Below are positions 12,827 through 21,017 of a stretch of DNA of 26,926 nucleotides, in pieces (position 1 is the stretch's first letter; each line of letters starts with the position of its first letter). Source of the DNA: a virus; IMG/VR virus record IMGVR_UViG_3300033148_006061, positions 1 through 26,926 of that record, one strand, 5' to 3'. The notes beneath the pieces were generated by a model. The model was not told the DNA's origin. It searched no databases and worked only from the letters and a program-made list of their open reading frames with translations. Both the position numbers and the translations under genes were made by a program.

Positions 12827-14072
12827 CTGGTCATTTTGGGCACGCCCTAACCAGATGCCCCCGGACTGGGAATGGTATATCTGGCTGCTGCTCAGCGGGC
12901 GCGGCGGTGGCAAGACACGGACCGGTGCCGAGCTGGTCAATCGGTGGGCACATGACTTCTCACCAATAGCACTTGTAGGTCAGACGAAGGGGGATGTCCG
13001 GGACACCATGGTGGAGGTCGGCGAGTCGGCGATCCTCAACGTTTCGCCGCCCTGGTTCATGCCGGAGTATGAACCTTCCAAGCGCCGGCTGACCTGGCCG
13101 AATGGCGCCATGGCGATCATCTACTCCGGAGACGAGCCGGATCAGCTCCGCGGTCCCCAGCATGCCAAGGCCTGGGTAGACGAGCTGGCCAAGTTTAAGT
13201 ATCCCCAGGAGACATGGGATAACCTGATGTTCGGCCTGCGCATTGGCGAGAAGCCGCAGGCCGTGGTTACTACGACACCGCGGCCGATACCAATAATCAA
13301 GACCTTGGTGCAGGATGTGAGGACAGCGGTGACCAGAGGGCATACCCTGGAAAACAGGGCTAATCTGGCGCCGGACTTTCTGAAGTATATCCTAAGTAGA
13401 TACGAGGGCACCCGGATAGGCTGGCAGGAGCTGGCAGGAGAGATACTGGAAGACAACCCGGATGCTCTTTGGAAGCGCAAGCAAATTGACGAGCTGAGGG
13501 TCAGGGAAGCTCCCGACCTCCTGCGCATAGTAGTAGGAGTAGACCCGGAGGCCAGCAACACGGAGACATCTTCCGAGACAGGGATTGTCGTCGCCGGCAT
13601 AGCCAACGTTAATGGATCCACTCACGGATATGTCCTGGATGACTTGACGGTTAAGGCCTCACCCGGCGGATGGGCGAGCGCCGCCATCACCGGCTTTTAC
13701 AAGTTCAGAGCGGACCGGGTCATCGGTGAGGTCAATAATGGCGGTGACATGGTCGAACATACGATAAACAGCGTAGATTCCAGAGTGCCTTTCAAGCAGG
13801 TTAGAGCCAGCCGGGGCAAGCTGGTCAGGGCGGAGCCGATATCGGCTCTATACGAGCAGGGCCGGGTGCACCACGTAGGTGTCTTCCCTGAGCTGGAAGA
13901 CCAGATGTGCGAATGGGTGCCCGGGGACAGGTCACCTGACCGCATGGACGCCCTGGTCTGGGCCCTGACGGAACTCTTTGAGCAGGGCGAGCCGGGCAAG
14001 GTGGAGAGCAGTGGCGCCGTTAAGGGTAAATCAGAGCTGGCCTTCGGAGGCATAAGGAGAAGGGACTTTTAA
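12717..14072 (+). CDS. Terminase large subunit
   Basis: A 451-residue protein. The family opening is present (LLPEQERRKAIQNL...LHDWSFWARPNQMPP). The ATPase has Walker A at 61-67 (GRGGGKT, K66), Walker B at 153-156 (WVDE) and the coupling motif VVTTTPRP at 183-190. The nuclease half has D276 in VVGVDPEAS and D411 in SPDRMDALVWAL as metal ligands. It cuts and pumps DNA into the prohead with the small subunit and the portal. The start at 12717 overlaps the small-subunit-like gene by 110 bases, with GAGGTGG upstream. Starting at TTG 12753 would also keep all motifs. Confidence 0.93.
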   Translation: MLKENSLAYSIALLPEQERRKAIQNLSQKEAEVLLHDWSFWARPNQMPPDWEWYIWLLLSGRGGGKTRTGAELVNRWAHDFSPIALVGQTKGDVRDTMVEVGESAILNVSPPWFMPEYEPSKRRLTWPNGAMAIIYSGDEPDQLRGPQHAKAWVDELAKFKYPQETWDNLMFGLRIGEKPQAVVTTTPRPIPIIKTLVQDVRTAVTRGHTLENRANLAPDFLKYILSRYEGTRIGWQELAGEILEDNPDALWKRKQIDELRVREAPDLLRIVVGVDPEASNTETSSETGIVVAGIANVNGSTHGYVLDDLTVKASPGGWASAAITGFYKFRADRVIGEVNNGGDMVEHTINSVDSRVPFKQVRASRGKLVRAEPISALYEQGRVHHVGVFPELEDQMCEWVPGDRSPDRMDALVWALTELFEQGEPGKVESSGAVKGKSELAFGGIRRRDF

Positions 14073-16171
14073 TGAGCATATTCACTCAGGTGTTCAGAGA
14101 GCGTAAGAAGCCTGCGCCGCCGGTTGAAGAGCACGGCGTCCCAGGAACTGTTTTCATATCGGGGCAGCTGGTAGAAGAGGAATATAACGCTGACCTCCGC
14201 GGCTCCAAGGGGCTAACTGTCTTTGACAAGATGCGGCGGTCGGACGGCCAGGTGAAGGCTACTCTTCTGGTATGTGAGCTTCCCTTGAGGTCGGCCACCT
14301 GGGATGTCGAGCCTGCCAGCGATGACTCCAAGGACGTGGAGATAGCCGAGTTTGTAAAGAACAATTTCTTTGAAGAGATGACCATAACCTGGGACAGCTT
14401 CCTGAAGCATGCCCTGATCATGCTGTGGGCCGGCTTTATGGTCTTTGAGAAGGTGTGGATTATCGAGGACGGCATGGTGAAGTACCGCAAGCTGGCGCCG
14501 CGACTGCCGAAAACCATCTACAGCTGGGATATGGACGAGAATGGCGGGCTGAAAGGCATCACTCAGTACGCCTACCGGGGCAGCAACTATCAGATGATAC
14601 CCATCCCGGCCGAGAAGCTGCTCATTTACACCAACGATAAAGAGGGCAGCAACTTCGAGGGAATATCCATACTCCGAGCAGCCTATAAGCACTGGTACTA
14701 CAAAGACCAGCTCTACAGGATAGATGCTATCTCGGCGGAGCGGCATGCCACCGGCGTGCCTAAATTCACGCACCCGGCGAACGCCAAGGATGATGATAAA
14801 AATAGGCTGGACGAGATAGGGCAGAGACTTTACGCCCATGAGCAGATGTACGTCCGCCTGGCTGAAGATTACGGCTTCACCATCGAGGGATTGACCGGCA
14901 GCATACGGAGTGTGATGCCCTCGATAGAGCACCATGACAAGATGATAGCGAGGTCCGTGCTGGCACAGTTCCTGAATCTCGGCTCCAGCGATGTGGGCAG
15001 CTTTGCCCTGGCCAGAGACCAGAGTTCCTTTTTCCTCATGGCGCTGAGGTCCGTGGGGATCAACATCTGTGATACCACCAATCGGTACGCTATCCCCCAG
15101 CTGGTGAATTATAACTATAACGTTGACCACTATCCCCGACTGACGGTCTCCGGTCTGGAAACCAGGAATGTCAAGGATTACGCCGAAGCCATCACCGGGC
15201 TTATTGGACAAGGCGCACTAACTCTGGATGATGACCTGGAGAATGACCTCCGGGCGATGCTCAAGCTGCCGCCCAAGGCAGAAGAGGAGCCGGCCGAAGA
15301 GCCGGAGCCAGACAAGAACCCGGGGCCCGATACTCCGGATAAAGACGAGAATAAGGAGCGGAAGGTATTCCAGTCAGCCGAGGTCCCGAAGCGGCGCCGC
15401 GAGCTGACCTATGCCGAGGGCTTTGTAGCCTTCGATGAGATTGAGAAGGTTCTTGACTCCGGCGGAGAGAAGTTCGTTGACGCCACCAAGGATGTCATGG
15501 AACGCCAGATCGATAACCTGGTGGAGACGGCTACCAAGATTATCGAGAAGAAGCAGCTGGGTAAGATTGAGGATATCCAGGTGAGGTACCAGACCCAGAT
15601 GGCCGACAAGATGGCCGGGGTCCTCAAGGATATGTTCAACTATGGCCGCCTGCAGGTAAAGAAGGAGCTGTCCGCTCAGAAGCATACCGAGATGGCCGAG
15701 GTACCGTCGCCGCTTGGTGATGACGAGGAGATGGTTGCCGAGTTCCTGAAGACCAGGACGAAGGCCAGCGCCGGCGTCATGGCTAACAAGCTGAAGACGG
15801 CTACCAGCTTTGAAGCTCTCAGGCAGATTAAAGCCGGGGTAGTCGACAAGAAGGGACTGAAGTCCACACTAATGGACCTGTCTGATAAAGAGCTTATTGC
15901 TTCCGCCCGATATTCGGTCGCTGAGGCCTTCAACTTCGGACGCAGAATCGAGGCGGAGAAAGAGAAGGATGATATTGACAGGGTGCAGTACTCCGCCATC
16001 ATGGACGCTCACACATGCTCCAGCTGCGCTTCCCTGGACGGGCAGGAATGGGATTATGACGATCCCTGGACGGCGAAATATGCCAGCGGCAACCCGGACT
16101 GTGAAGGCAGGGAGCTGTGCCGCTGTGTGCTCGTATTTATAGCGAAGGCGGAGACGCCGGCAAGGAGGTAA
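14072..16171 (+). CDS. Portal (Mu gp29/DUF935-like) fused to MuF-like minor head protein
   Basis: A 699-residue protein. Residues about 1-400 are a DUF935-type portal (LRGSKGLTVFDKMRRSDGQV, then LLVCELPLRSATWDVEP, EGISILRAAYKHWYYKD, SVMPSIEHHD, LGSSDVGSFALARDQ). The portal is the DNA entry ring. After an acidic/proline linker (about 405-440), residues about 450-695 match the MuF/SPP1 gp7-type minor head protein, ending in the family signature DAHTCSSCASLDGQEW (cysteines 649 and 652) and CEGRELCRCVL (677, 683, 685). In Mu these are the separate genes 29 and 30. The start shares one base with the terminase stop. Confidence 0.9.
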   Translation: MSIFTQVFRERKKPAPPVEEHGVPGTVFISGQLVEEEYNADLRGSKGLTVFDKMRRSDGQVKATLLVCELPLRSATWDVEPASDDSKDVEIAEFVKNNFFEEMTITWDSFLKHALIMLWAGFMVFEKVWIIEDGMVKYRKLAPRLPKTIYSWDMDENGGLKGITQYAYRGSNYQMIPIPAEKLLIYTNDKEGSNFEGISILRAAYKHWYYKDQLYRIDAISAERHATGVPKFTHPANAKDDDKNRLDEIGQRLYAHEQMYVRLAEDYGFTIEGLTGSIRSVMPSIEHHDKMIARSVLAQFLNLGSSDVGSFALARDQSSFFLMALRSVGINICDTTNRYAIPQLVNYNYNVDHYPRLTVSGLETRNVKDYAEAITGLIGQGALTLDDDLENDLRAMLKLPPKAEEEPAEEPEPDKNPGPDTPDKDENKERKVFQSAEVPKRRRELTYAEGFVAFDEIEKVLDSGGEKFVDATKDVMERQIDNLVETATKIIEKKQLGKIEDIQVRYQTQMADKMAGVLKDMFNYGRLQVKKELSAQKHTEMAEVPSPLGDDEEMVAEFLKTRTKASAGVMANKLKTATSFEALRQIKAGVVDKKGLKSTLMDLSDKELIASARYSVAEAFNFGRRIEAEKEKDDIDRVQYSAIMDAHTCSSCASLDGQEWDYDDPWTAKYASGNPDCEGRELCRCVLVFIAKAETPARR

Positions 16172-16178
16172 AACGGCA

Positions 16179-16403
16179 ATGAAATACAGGGTTAGGCTGG
16201 ACATGTCTTTTGACAGGGAAGAGGATGCCCGGGCGCTACTAGCTCAAGCCCATGGCATGGTGGGCAAGGCCAAGAACATGAACCCGGGAGCAGCCAACGA
16301 GGAGATATCCTTTGTCGACCTGGAGATATGCCGGCATGATGAAGGCCTGCCGTGCATCCACCTCGAGCGCACTGAGATAAAGTCAGCGAAGGAGGTAGCC
16401 TGA
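16179..16403 (+). CDS. Small protein, paralog of the 21721 gene
   Basis: A 74-residue protein starting MKYRVRLDMSFDREEDARAL, with AAGGAGG 12 bases upstream. The first 13 residues and the DNA that encodes them are nearly the same as those of the gene at 21721 (MKYRVRLDLSFD). The rest contains CRHDEGLPCIHLE. The pattern of a first strand followed by a helix (EDARALLAQAHGMV) suggests a small ferredoxin-like fold. Function unknown; it lies between the portal fusion and the protease. Confidence 0.7.
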   Translation: MKYRVRLDMSFDREEDARALLAQAHGMVGKAKNMNPGAANEEISFVDLEICRHDEGLPCIHLERTEIKSAKEVA

Positions 16404-18139
16404 TGCCTTACACGATAGATAAACCACCGGATCAGATTAAGGGATTGCCAAAGCATGCCCAGGAGATATGGATATCCGCTTTTAACAGCGCCTATGACCA
16501 GTATGACAAAGATGAAGCGAAGGCTGCAGCTACTGCTTGGGCTGCCGTGAAGGAGGCCTATAAGCAGGGCGCCGATGGCAACTGGGTAAAGCTCGAAGAA
16601 TTAGCACATCCACATGGTGAGCATATCTGTGTCTGCCCTGACTGTGGCAAAGAAGTAACGGTGGCTGAGAATATCAAATGCAATACTCAGAATTGCCCTG
16701 AATGTGGAATCAGGATGAGAGCTAAAGAAATCGGCGAGAGAAGGGACATGGACGAGAATATAGAGACAGTCGATATCGATAATGTGGAGGTCCTGGCGGT
16801 AGGTACCTGGAGAGGCACGCCGGAGACGAAGACCTACACCAAGAAGGACCTGGACGAGGTAGTCAAGTCCTTCAAGGAGCTTACCGGCAACAAGCAGCTG
16901 AACTATGAGCCTCCGGTAAAGCTCGGGCATGACGCAGGGCAGAAGCTGCTGCAGAAAGACGGATACCCGGCTGCCGGCTGGATTGAGTCCCTGAAGAGAG
17001 TGGGAGATAAGCTGGTGGCCAACATCCGGGATGTTCCCAAGAAGATAGGGGATATCGTGAAGGCCGGGGGCTATAAGAAGGTCAGCTCCGAGGTCTACCA
17101 TGACTATGAGATGGGAGGCAAGGTCTATCCCCTGGTGCTGAAGGCAGTGTCATTCCTCGGTGGAGATATCCCCGCGGTGAAGACTCTGCAGGATATCATT
17201 GCCCAGTATGGCGATAACCAGGAAGACCAACTGGACATCGTTATCTACGAGATGGGCGAGAAGTCGGAGGTCAGCTATGATGAGCTGTCAGCCGGTCTGG
17301 AGGAATGGCTCTCCAAGGTAGAGGACAAGATCAAGGGGAGAGTCGGAGCCCCTGCCTTCCGGACGTTTGCCAGCGAAATCAAGGGCAGGCTGAAAGCGAT
17401 GCTTGCCAAGGAGACACAGCACGAGGAGAGCCTGCAGGCAAAGATAGATCAGGTCAGGCAGGCATACTATGCCCAGACCGCCTCCATCGCTAACAAAGAA
17501 TCCTGGGTAAGGGATATCTACGATGATGCTATTATCGTCGATACGCCGGCCGGGATGTTCAGGCTACCGTTCACGATGAATGGAGAAGGCGTTATCGCCT
17601 TTGACTTCGATAAGCAGGTAAAGGTCGAACTTACCTACACGCCGGTCCCAGAGACCGACAACGAAACCGAAAACAAAAAGGAGGAACTCATGTTAAAGGA
17701 ACTCAGAGAAATGTATGGTCTTCCCGAAGATGCTACTGAGGAGCAGGTCCTAGAGGCCGCCAAGGGCATCAAGATAAAGGCCGACAGCGCTCACAGCTCC
17801 CTGTCGGAAGCGGAGCAGGTGGGCAAAAAGGTGACTGATCTGGAGACGAGGCTGGCAGAGAGAGATCGTGATGAAGTCATCACCAAAGCCATCAACGCCG
17901 GCAAGTTAGTCCCGGCTCAGAGAGAATGGGCTGAGGAATACGCGCTGAAAGATCCCCAGGGGTTCGCAGCGTTTGTCGAAGCCCAGCCGAAGGTCGTCTC
18001 CCTCGGGGAGATCGGCACCAGTGAAGAAGCCGAAGTCGCGGAGCTTTCCGGAACTGACAAGAGCGTGGCCAGCCAGCTCGGGCTTTCCGATGAGTCCATG
18101 ACGGAGGAAAGAAAACTCGAAGCTAAGGAGGTCAGGTAA
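16403..18139 (+). CDS. ChaB-zinc ribbon-Mu gpI-like prohead protease and scaffold polyprotein
   Basis: A 578-residue protein. Residues 1-64 are a ChaB domain (DQIKGLPKHAQEIWISAFNSA...AAATAWAAVKEAY...NWVKLE). Residues 78-104 are a zinc ribbon (CPDCGKE...CPECGIR). Residues about 118-270 match the Mu gpI-like protease (VLAVGTWRG, VKLGHDAGQKLL, PAAGWIESLKRVGDKLVANI, KVSSEVYHDY, FLGGDIPAV). Residues about 350-425 (WVRDIYDDAIIVDTPAGMFRLPF) are a beta domain seen in other phage head proteases. From residue 430 the sequence is helical and charged like a scaffold. The protease would cleave scaffold and itself in the prohead. It starts on the preceding stop with AAGGAGG upstream. A weak second start at 16748 would give a product without ChaB. 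Confidence 0.85.
   Translation: MPYTIDKPPDQIKGLPKHAQEIWISAFNSAYDQYDKDEAKAAATAWAAVKEAYKQGADGNWVKLEELAHPHGEHICVCPDCGKEVTVAENIKCNTQNCPECGIRMRAKEIGERRDMDENIETVDIDNVEVLAVGTWRGTPETKTYTKKDLDEVVKSFKELTGNKQLNYEPPVKLGHDAGQKLLQKDGYPAAGWIESLKRVGDKLVANIRDVPKKIGDIVKAGGYKKVSSEVYHDYEMGGKVYPLVLKAVSFLGGDIPAVKTLQDIIAQYGDNQEDQLDIVIYEMGEKSEVSYDELSAGLEEWLSKVEDKIKGRVGAPAFRTFASEIKGRLKAMLAKETQHEESLQAKIDQVRQAYYAQTASIANKESWVRDIYDDAIIVDTPAGMFRLPFTMNGEGVIAFDFDKQVKVELTYTPVPETDNETENKKEELMLKELREMYGLPEDATEEQVLEAAKGIKIKADSAHSSLSEAEQVGKKVTDLETRLAERDRDEVITKAINAGKLVPAQREWAEEYALKDPQGFAAFVEAQPKVVSLGEIGTSEEAEVAELSGTDKSVASQLGLSDESMTEERKLEAKEVR
17690..18139 (+). CDS. Nested scaffold protein (Mu gpZ-like), in frame with the protease
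   Basis: An in-frame ATG at 17690 (codon 430 of the protease gene) is preceded by AAGGAGG at 17678-17684 with a 5-base gap, a ribosome-binding site as strong as that of any separate gene here. The 149-residue product (MLKELREMYGLPEDATEEQV...) is helical and acidic, as scaffolds are. In Mu the scaffold gpZ is made in the same way from an internal start in the protease gene, so I read this as the free scaffold. Confidence 0.75.
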   Translation: MLKELREMYGLPEDATEEQVLEAAKGIKIKADSAHSSLSEAEQVGKKVTDLETRLAERDRDEVITKAINAGKLVPAQREWAEEYALKDPQGFAAFVEAQPKVVSLGEIGTSEEAEVAELSGTDKSVASQLGLSDESMTEERKLEAKEVR

Positions 18140-18921
18140 TGACTATCTTAAGTGCAGATATTGAAACCTCCCGAAAGGTAGGCGGGTTAAAATCCTACCT
18201 AATGGGGACGGACATCATCTACAAGGGTAGCTTTGTGGCCATTAACGAGGCTGGTCTTGCCGTAGCTTTCCCAGTAGCCGCATCAGCGGTTGGCCTGCGT
18301 TTTGCGGGAGTGGCTATGGAGAAGGTCGATGACAGCGCTGGAGCTGGTAATAAATGGGTCCGTGTTTTTACCGAAGGCGAATTCCTGTTTGTCGCCAGCA
18401 GCATTACGCAGGTCATGGTCGGCGAGATGATGTACCTGGTGGACGACAACAACATGGACGATGTACCGGGTACCTACAGCATACCGGTAGGCATCCTTAC
18501 TGAGTATGTCAGCACGACATCAGGCTGGATTAACATCGGCCCGGCAGTAGCGAAGGAGCGCAATGCGAAAGGCCCGCTCGACTTCGTCACCAAGACGGAT
18601 AATTATACCGTGAAGGTAACGGAATCCGGCACCAAGTTTGCCATTGCCACCGATGCCAAGGTATTCACCCTGCCGTCAACAGCCAAGGGGCTGGTTTACC
18701 AGTTCTGGAACACCGGAGCTGACGGCAATAACATCATCACCATTAGCCCTGCCGCAGCCGATAGGATAGGTGGTGGCGGCTTGGGCACTGGCGTTGACAA
18801 CAAAGACCTCATCAACACCAAGGCCACGGCTTTATATGGCGATATGGTCGAGATCGTCGGGGATGGGGCTGATGGCTGGATCATCACCAAAATAGTCGGC
18901 ACTTGGGCGAAGGAAGCCTGA
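18139..18921 (+). CDS. Capsid decoration/cement-like protein with extra C-terminal beta domain
   Basis: A 260-residue protein. Residues about 1-135 (TDIIYKGSFVAINEAGLAVAF, VGLRFAGVAMEKVDDS, VRVFTEGEFLF, GEMMYLVDDN, IPVGILTEYVS, WINIGP) have the pattern of DUF2190-like head decoration and cement proteins. Residues about 150-258 form a second beta-rich unit (DNYTVKVTESGTKFAI, YQFWNTGADGNNIITISPA, DMVEIVGDGADGWIITKIVG) similar to surface domains of virion proteins. It sits between scaffold and capsid, the usual place for a decoration gene. A short hairpin (AGCCC AAA GGGCT, 18926-18938) follows the stop, without a T-tract. Confidence 0.7.
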   Translation: MTILSADIETSRKVGGLKSYLMGTDIIYKGSFVAINEAGLAVAFPVAASAVGLRFAGVAMEKVDDSAGAGNKWVRVFTEGEFLFVASSITQVMVGEMMYLVDDNNMDDVPGTYSIPVGILTEYVSTTSGWINIGPAVAKERNAKGPLDFVTKTDNYTVKVTESGTKFAIATDAKVFTLPSTAKGLVYQFWNTGADGNNIITISPAAADRIGGGGLGTGVDNKDLINTKATALYGDMVEIVGDGADGWIITKIVGTWAKEA

Positions 18922-18964
18922 GGATAGCCCAAAGGGCTGAATAAAGAGAAAGGAGATTTAAGAA

Positions 18965-19876
18965 ATGCTTGTCAATTCTCAGACGTTAGCCGCGGTGCGA
19001 ACTGGATTCAGGGCTATCTTCAAGGACGCTCTTGGCAAATACCAGGAGGACATGGCCACGTGGAAAAAGATAGCCACTGTCTTCGACAGCACCACGGAAA
19101 AGGAAACCTATAACTGGCTGGGCGCCGTCCCCTCCATGTCGGAGTGGAAAGACCAGCGGCAGCTGCACGGCCTGCGCAACTTCGACTACACGCTGACCAA
19201 CAAGGACTGGGAGGCTACAGTCGAGGTGGAGAGGAACGCCATCCGGGATGATAAACTCGGGATGGTCACTCCCAGGATTCGCAGTCTGGCCAGGGCATAC
19301 CTCCGCTTCATCTTCGAGAAGGTTTTCAGCCAGCTCGACGATGGAGCCACCCTGCTTGCCTATGACGGCACGGCGATGTTTGCCGATACCAGGACGATCG
19401 GGGCGAGCGCTAATATCGATAACCTCTTGAGCGGCGCCTACTCCGGGAGTTCGGCAGAAATCCGAGCCGCCATCTCGGCAGCTATGGTGGCCATGGCTGC
19501 TTATCAGGATGATTGGGGTAAACCGATGAACCTGGTACCGGATACCATCGTCTGTAGCCCGAGTATGTACGTCGCTATCAGGGAGGCTCTGAAGGCGGAT
19601 GTGGCCGGGCAGCAGAGGACTGAATCGGAGTTTATCAAGAACATCATCTCTTCACCATGGATAGACAGCGATGTCCTCGACTGGTACCTGCTGTGCACCA
19701 CGGAAGAGGTGAAACCCATCATCTTCCAGAACCGCCAGAATGCGGAGTTTAACCAGGTGGATAACCCGAACGACAGCCACGTATTCCTGCACAAGACGTT
19801 CCTGTACGGCGTGGACTGCCGGTTCCAGGTTGGCTATGGTGACCCGCGCACGGCCATCAAGATAGTCGACGCCTAG
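18965..19876 (+). CDS. Major capsid protein, Mu gpT-like
   Basis: A 303-residue protein, the usual length for Mu-like major heads (about 300). It shows the family order: N-terminal LVNSQTLAAVRTGFRAIFKDAL, then YNWLGAVPSMSEWKDQRQLHGL, DYTLTNKDWEATVEVERNAIRDDKLGM, IFSQLDDG-type helix, and the C-terminal IIFQNRQNAEF...FLYGVDCRFQVGYGDPRTAIKI. It forms the HK97-fold icosahedral shell with the scaffold and protease encoded upstream. AAAGGAG lies upstream of the ATG. The gene keeps the strong GC bias of the head block. Confidence 0.92.
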   Translation: MLVNSQTLAAVRTGFRAIFKDALGKYQEDMATWKKIATVFDSTTEKETYNWLGAVPSMSEWKDQRQLHGLRNFDYTLTNKDWEATVEVERNAIRDDKLGMVTPRIRSLARAYLRFIFEKVFSQLDDGATLLAYDGTAMFADTRTIGASANIDNLLSGAYSGSSAEIRAAISAAMVAMAAYQDDWGKPMNLVPDTIVCSPSMYVAIREALKADVAGQQRTESEFIKNIISSPWIDSDVLDWYLLCTTEEVKPIIFQNRQNAEFNQVDNPNDSHVFLHKTFLYGVDCRFQVGYGDPRTAIKIVDA

Positions 19877-19902
19877 ACTTGAAGGCTTGTGTTGTTTGCC
19901 AC

Positions 19903-19930
19903 ACGAGGGGAGCGGAGGCGTTCCCCTCGT
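19903..19930 (+). terminator. Stem-loop after the capsid gene, possible attenuator
   Basis: ACGAGGGGA (19903-19911) pairs with TCCCCTCGT (19922-19930), a perfect 9-bp stem with a 10-base loop. No T-tract follows, so it is not a classic intrinsic terminator. It could trim or stabilise the capsid mRNA or reduce expression of later genes. Confidence 0.5.
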
Positions 19931-19947
19931 CTACAAAGGGCACAAGA

Positions 19948-19963
19948 TATTTCTCAAGAAATA
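19948..19963. repeat. Dispersed 16-bp palindrome, copy 4 (intergenic)
   Basis: TATTTCTCAAGAAATA, identical to the copy at 12405. It is the only copy outside a gene. Its right end touches the AAAGGAGG ribosome-binding site of the next gene, so a bound protein would block translation or transcription there. Confidence 0.65.
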
Positions 19964-19975
19964 AAGGAGGCAATG

Positions 19976-20287
19976 ATGTTAGTCGACGTGATTATCTTCG
20001 GCAAGGTCAATATCGAAGAGGATGACCTGGACACACTGAAGGCGCAGGCTCCCATAGATGCAGCTGAAATACTCTTCCAGAAGGGGGAGCGGATAGGCTT
20101 GAGAGTAGAGCCTGCCAAAGTCAATAAGGTGCCTACGGAGCTACTCCAAGCAATCTCTGAAGAAAATGCCATAGAGGTGACTGTGGGTCCCTCATTGGAG
20201 GCAGCTGAGCAAGCCTTGGTTGATATGAAGAAACTGACCGCAAGAACTAAAAAGGGGGTAAGCGATGGCAGTTACAGATCAGGATAA
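19976..20287 (+). CDS. Hypothetical protein after the capsid gene
   Basis: A 103-residue protein starting MLVDVIIFGKVNIEEDDLDT. AAAGGAGG at 19963-19970 favours the ATG at 19976 over 19973. The frame is open to 19889, but that part crosses the hairpin and palindrome. It looks like one small alpha/beta domain, rich in acidic residues. Not recognised. Overlaps the next gene by 23 bases. Confidence 0.68.
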   Translation: MLVDVIIFGKVNIEEDDLDTLKAQAPIDAAEILFQKGERIGLRVEPAKVNKVPTELLQAISEENAIEVTVGPSLEAAEQALVDMKKLTARTKKGVSDGSYRSG

Positions 20288-21017
20288 ATTGACTCCACAA
20301 ATCGCAGGGGAGAGCGATAGTGGTGGCCCTAAAAGGTTATCAGTAGATGACGATGGCAAGATTAATATAGCGCCTAACCAGATGGGGGAAGTCCAGGAGA
20401 CGCCCACTGAATACACGCTGCTACGTCGGCTGAAAGACATACTTACCGGGATAGTCCTGGCAGCCGGCACCAATGTCATCGGTAAGGTGCGCCTGGTCAC
20501 ATCAGGTGGAGACGAGCTCACTAATGATGACTCGGATGCAATCAAGGTGGACAACGAGCTGCAAGAGAAAGTGAGGCATCCCTTCGGAAAGGGTGCTCTC
20601 ACTACGGATGGTATCCAGTACTCCGCCGAGCATACTACCACCACGGATGATTACGAGGCCGTGGAGACAATCACCTTCTATAACCTGCCCGGTCATACTC
20701 TGGAAGAGATAGAGTTGGGGCTGACCATGGCCATCAAGTCCAGCGGCGCCTCGGAGAGCGTGCTGTGGAAATGGCAGGGCTCCGATAATGGCACCGATTG
20801 GGAGGACCTGATTGCCGAGCAGACCCGGGCAGCCGATGCCTCCGCCTATCAGGATGTCACCGCCTCCGGAAGGTTTGCACCGACCGGGAACTTCCTTGGC
20901 ACCGGTGCAAGCTTCCAGGTCAGGGCAATGATCAAGAGCGGCGGAGCTGGAGGTGAGACAGCATCGGGCAAAACTAAAAATTCCAGCTATATCAGGGCTT
21001 TATACCGGAGGACTTAA
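20265..21017 (+). CDS. Probable virion structural protein
   Basis: A 250-residue protein with GGGGGT upstream. The first 100 residues are polar (DQDKLTPQIAGESDSGGPKR, then TEYTLLRRLKDILTGIVLAAG). The C-terminal part (EAVETITFYNLPGHTLEEIELGL...WKWQGSDNGTDWEDLI...FQVRAMIKSGG) is a beta-sandwich pattern with a G-S-D-N-G-x-x-W turn seen in carbohydrate-binding-like virion proteins. It is probably a head or neck surface protein. The exact role is unknown. Confidence 0.65.
   Translation: MAVTDQDKLTPQIAGESDSGGPKRLSVDDDGKINIAPNQMGEVQETPTEYTLLRRLKDILTGIVLAAGTNVIGKVRLVTSGGDELTNDDSDAIKVDNELQEKVRHPFGKGALTTDGIQYSAEHTTTTDDYEAVETITFYNLPGHTLEEIELGLTMAIKSSGASESVLWKWQGSDNGTDWEDLIAEQTRAADASAYQDVTASGRFAPTGNFLGTGASFQVRAMIKSGGAGGETASGKTKNSSYIRALYRRT

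Noticed and set aside
18926-18938. Terminator after the decoration gene
   Set aside because: The stem has only five pairs and there is no T-tract; the capsid gene follows at once.
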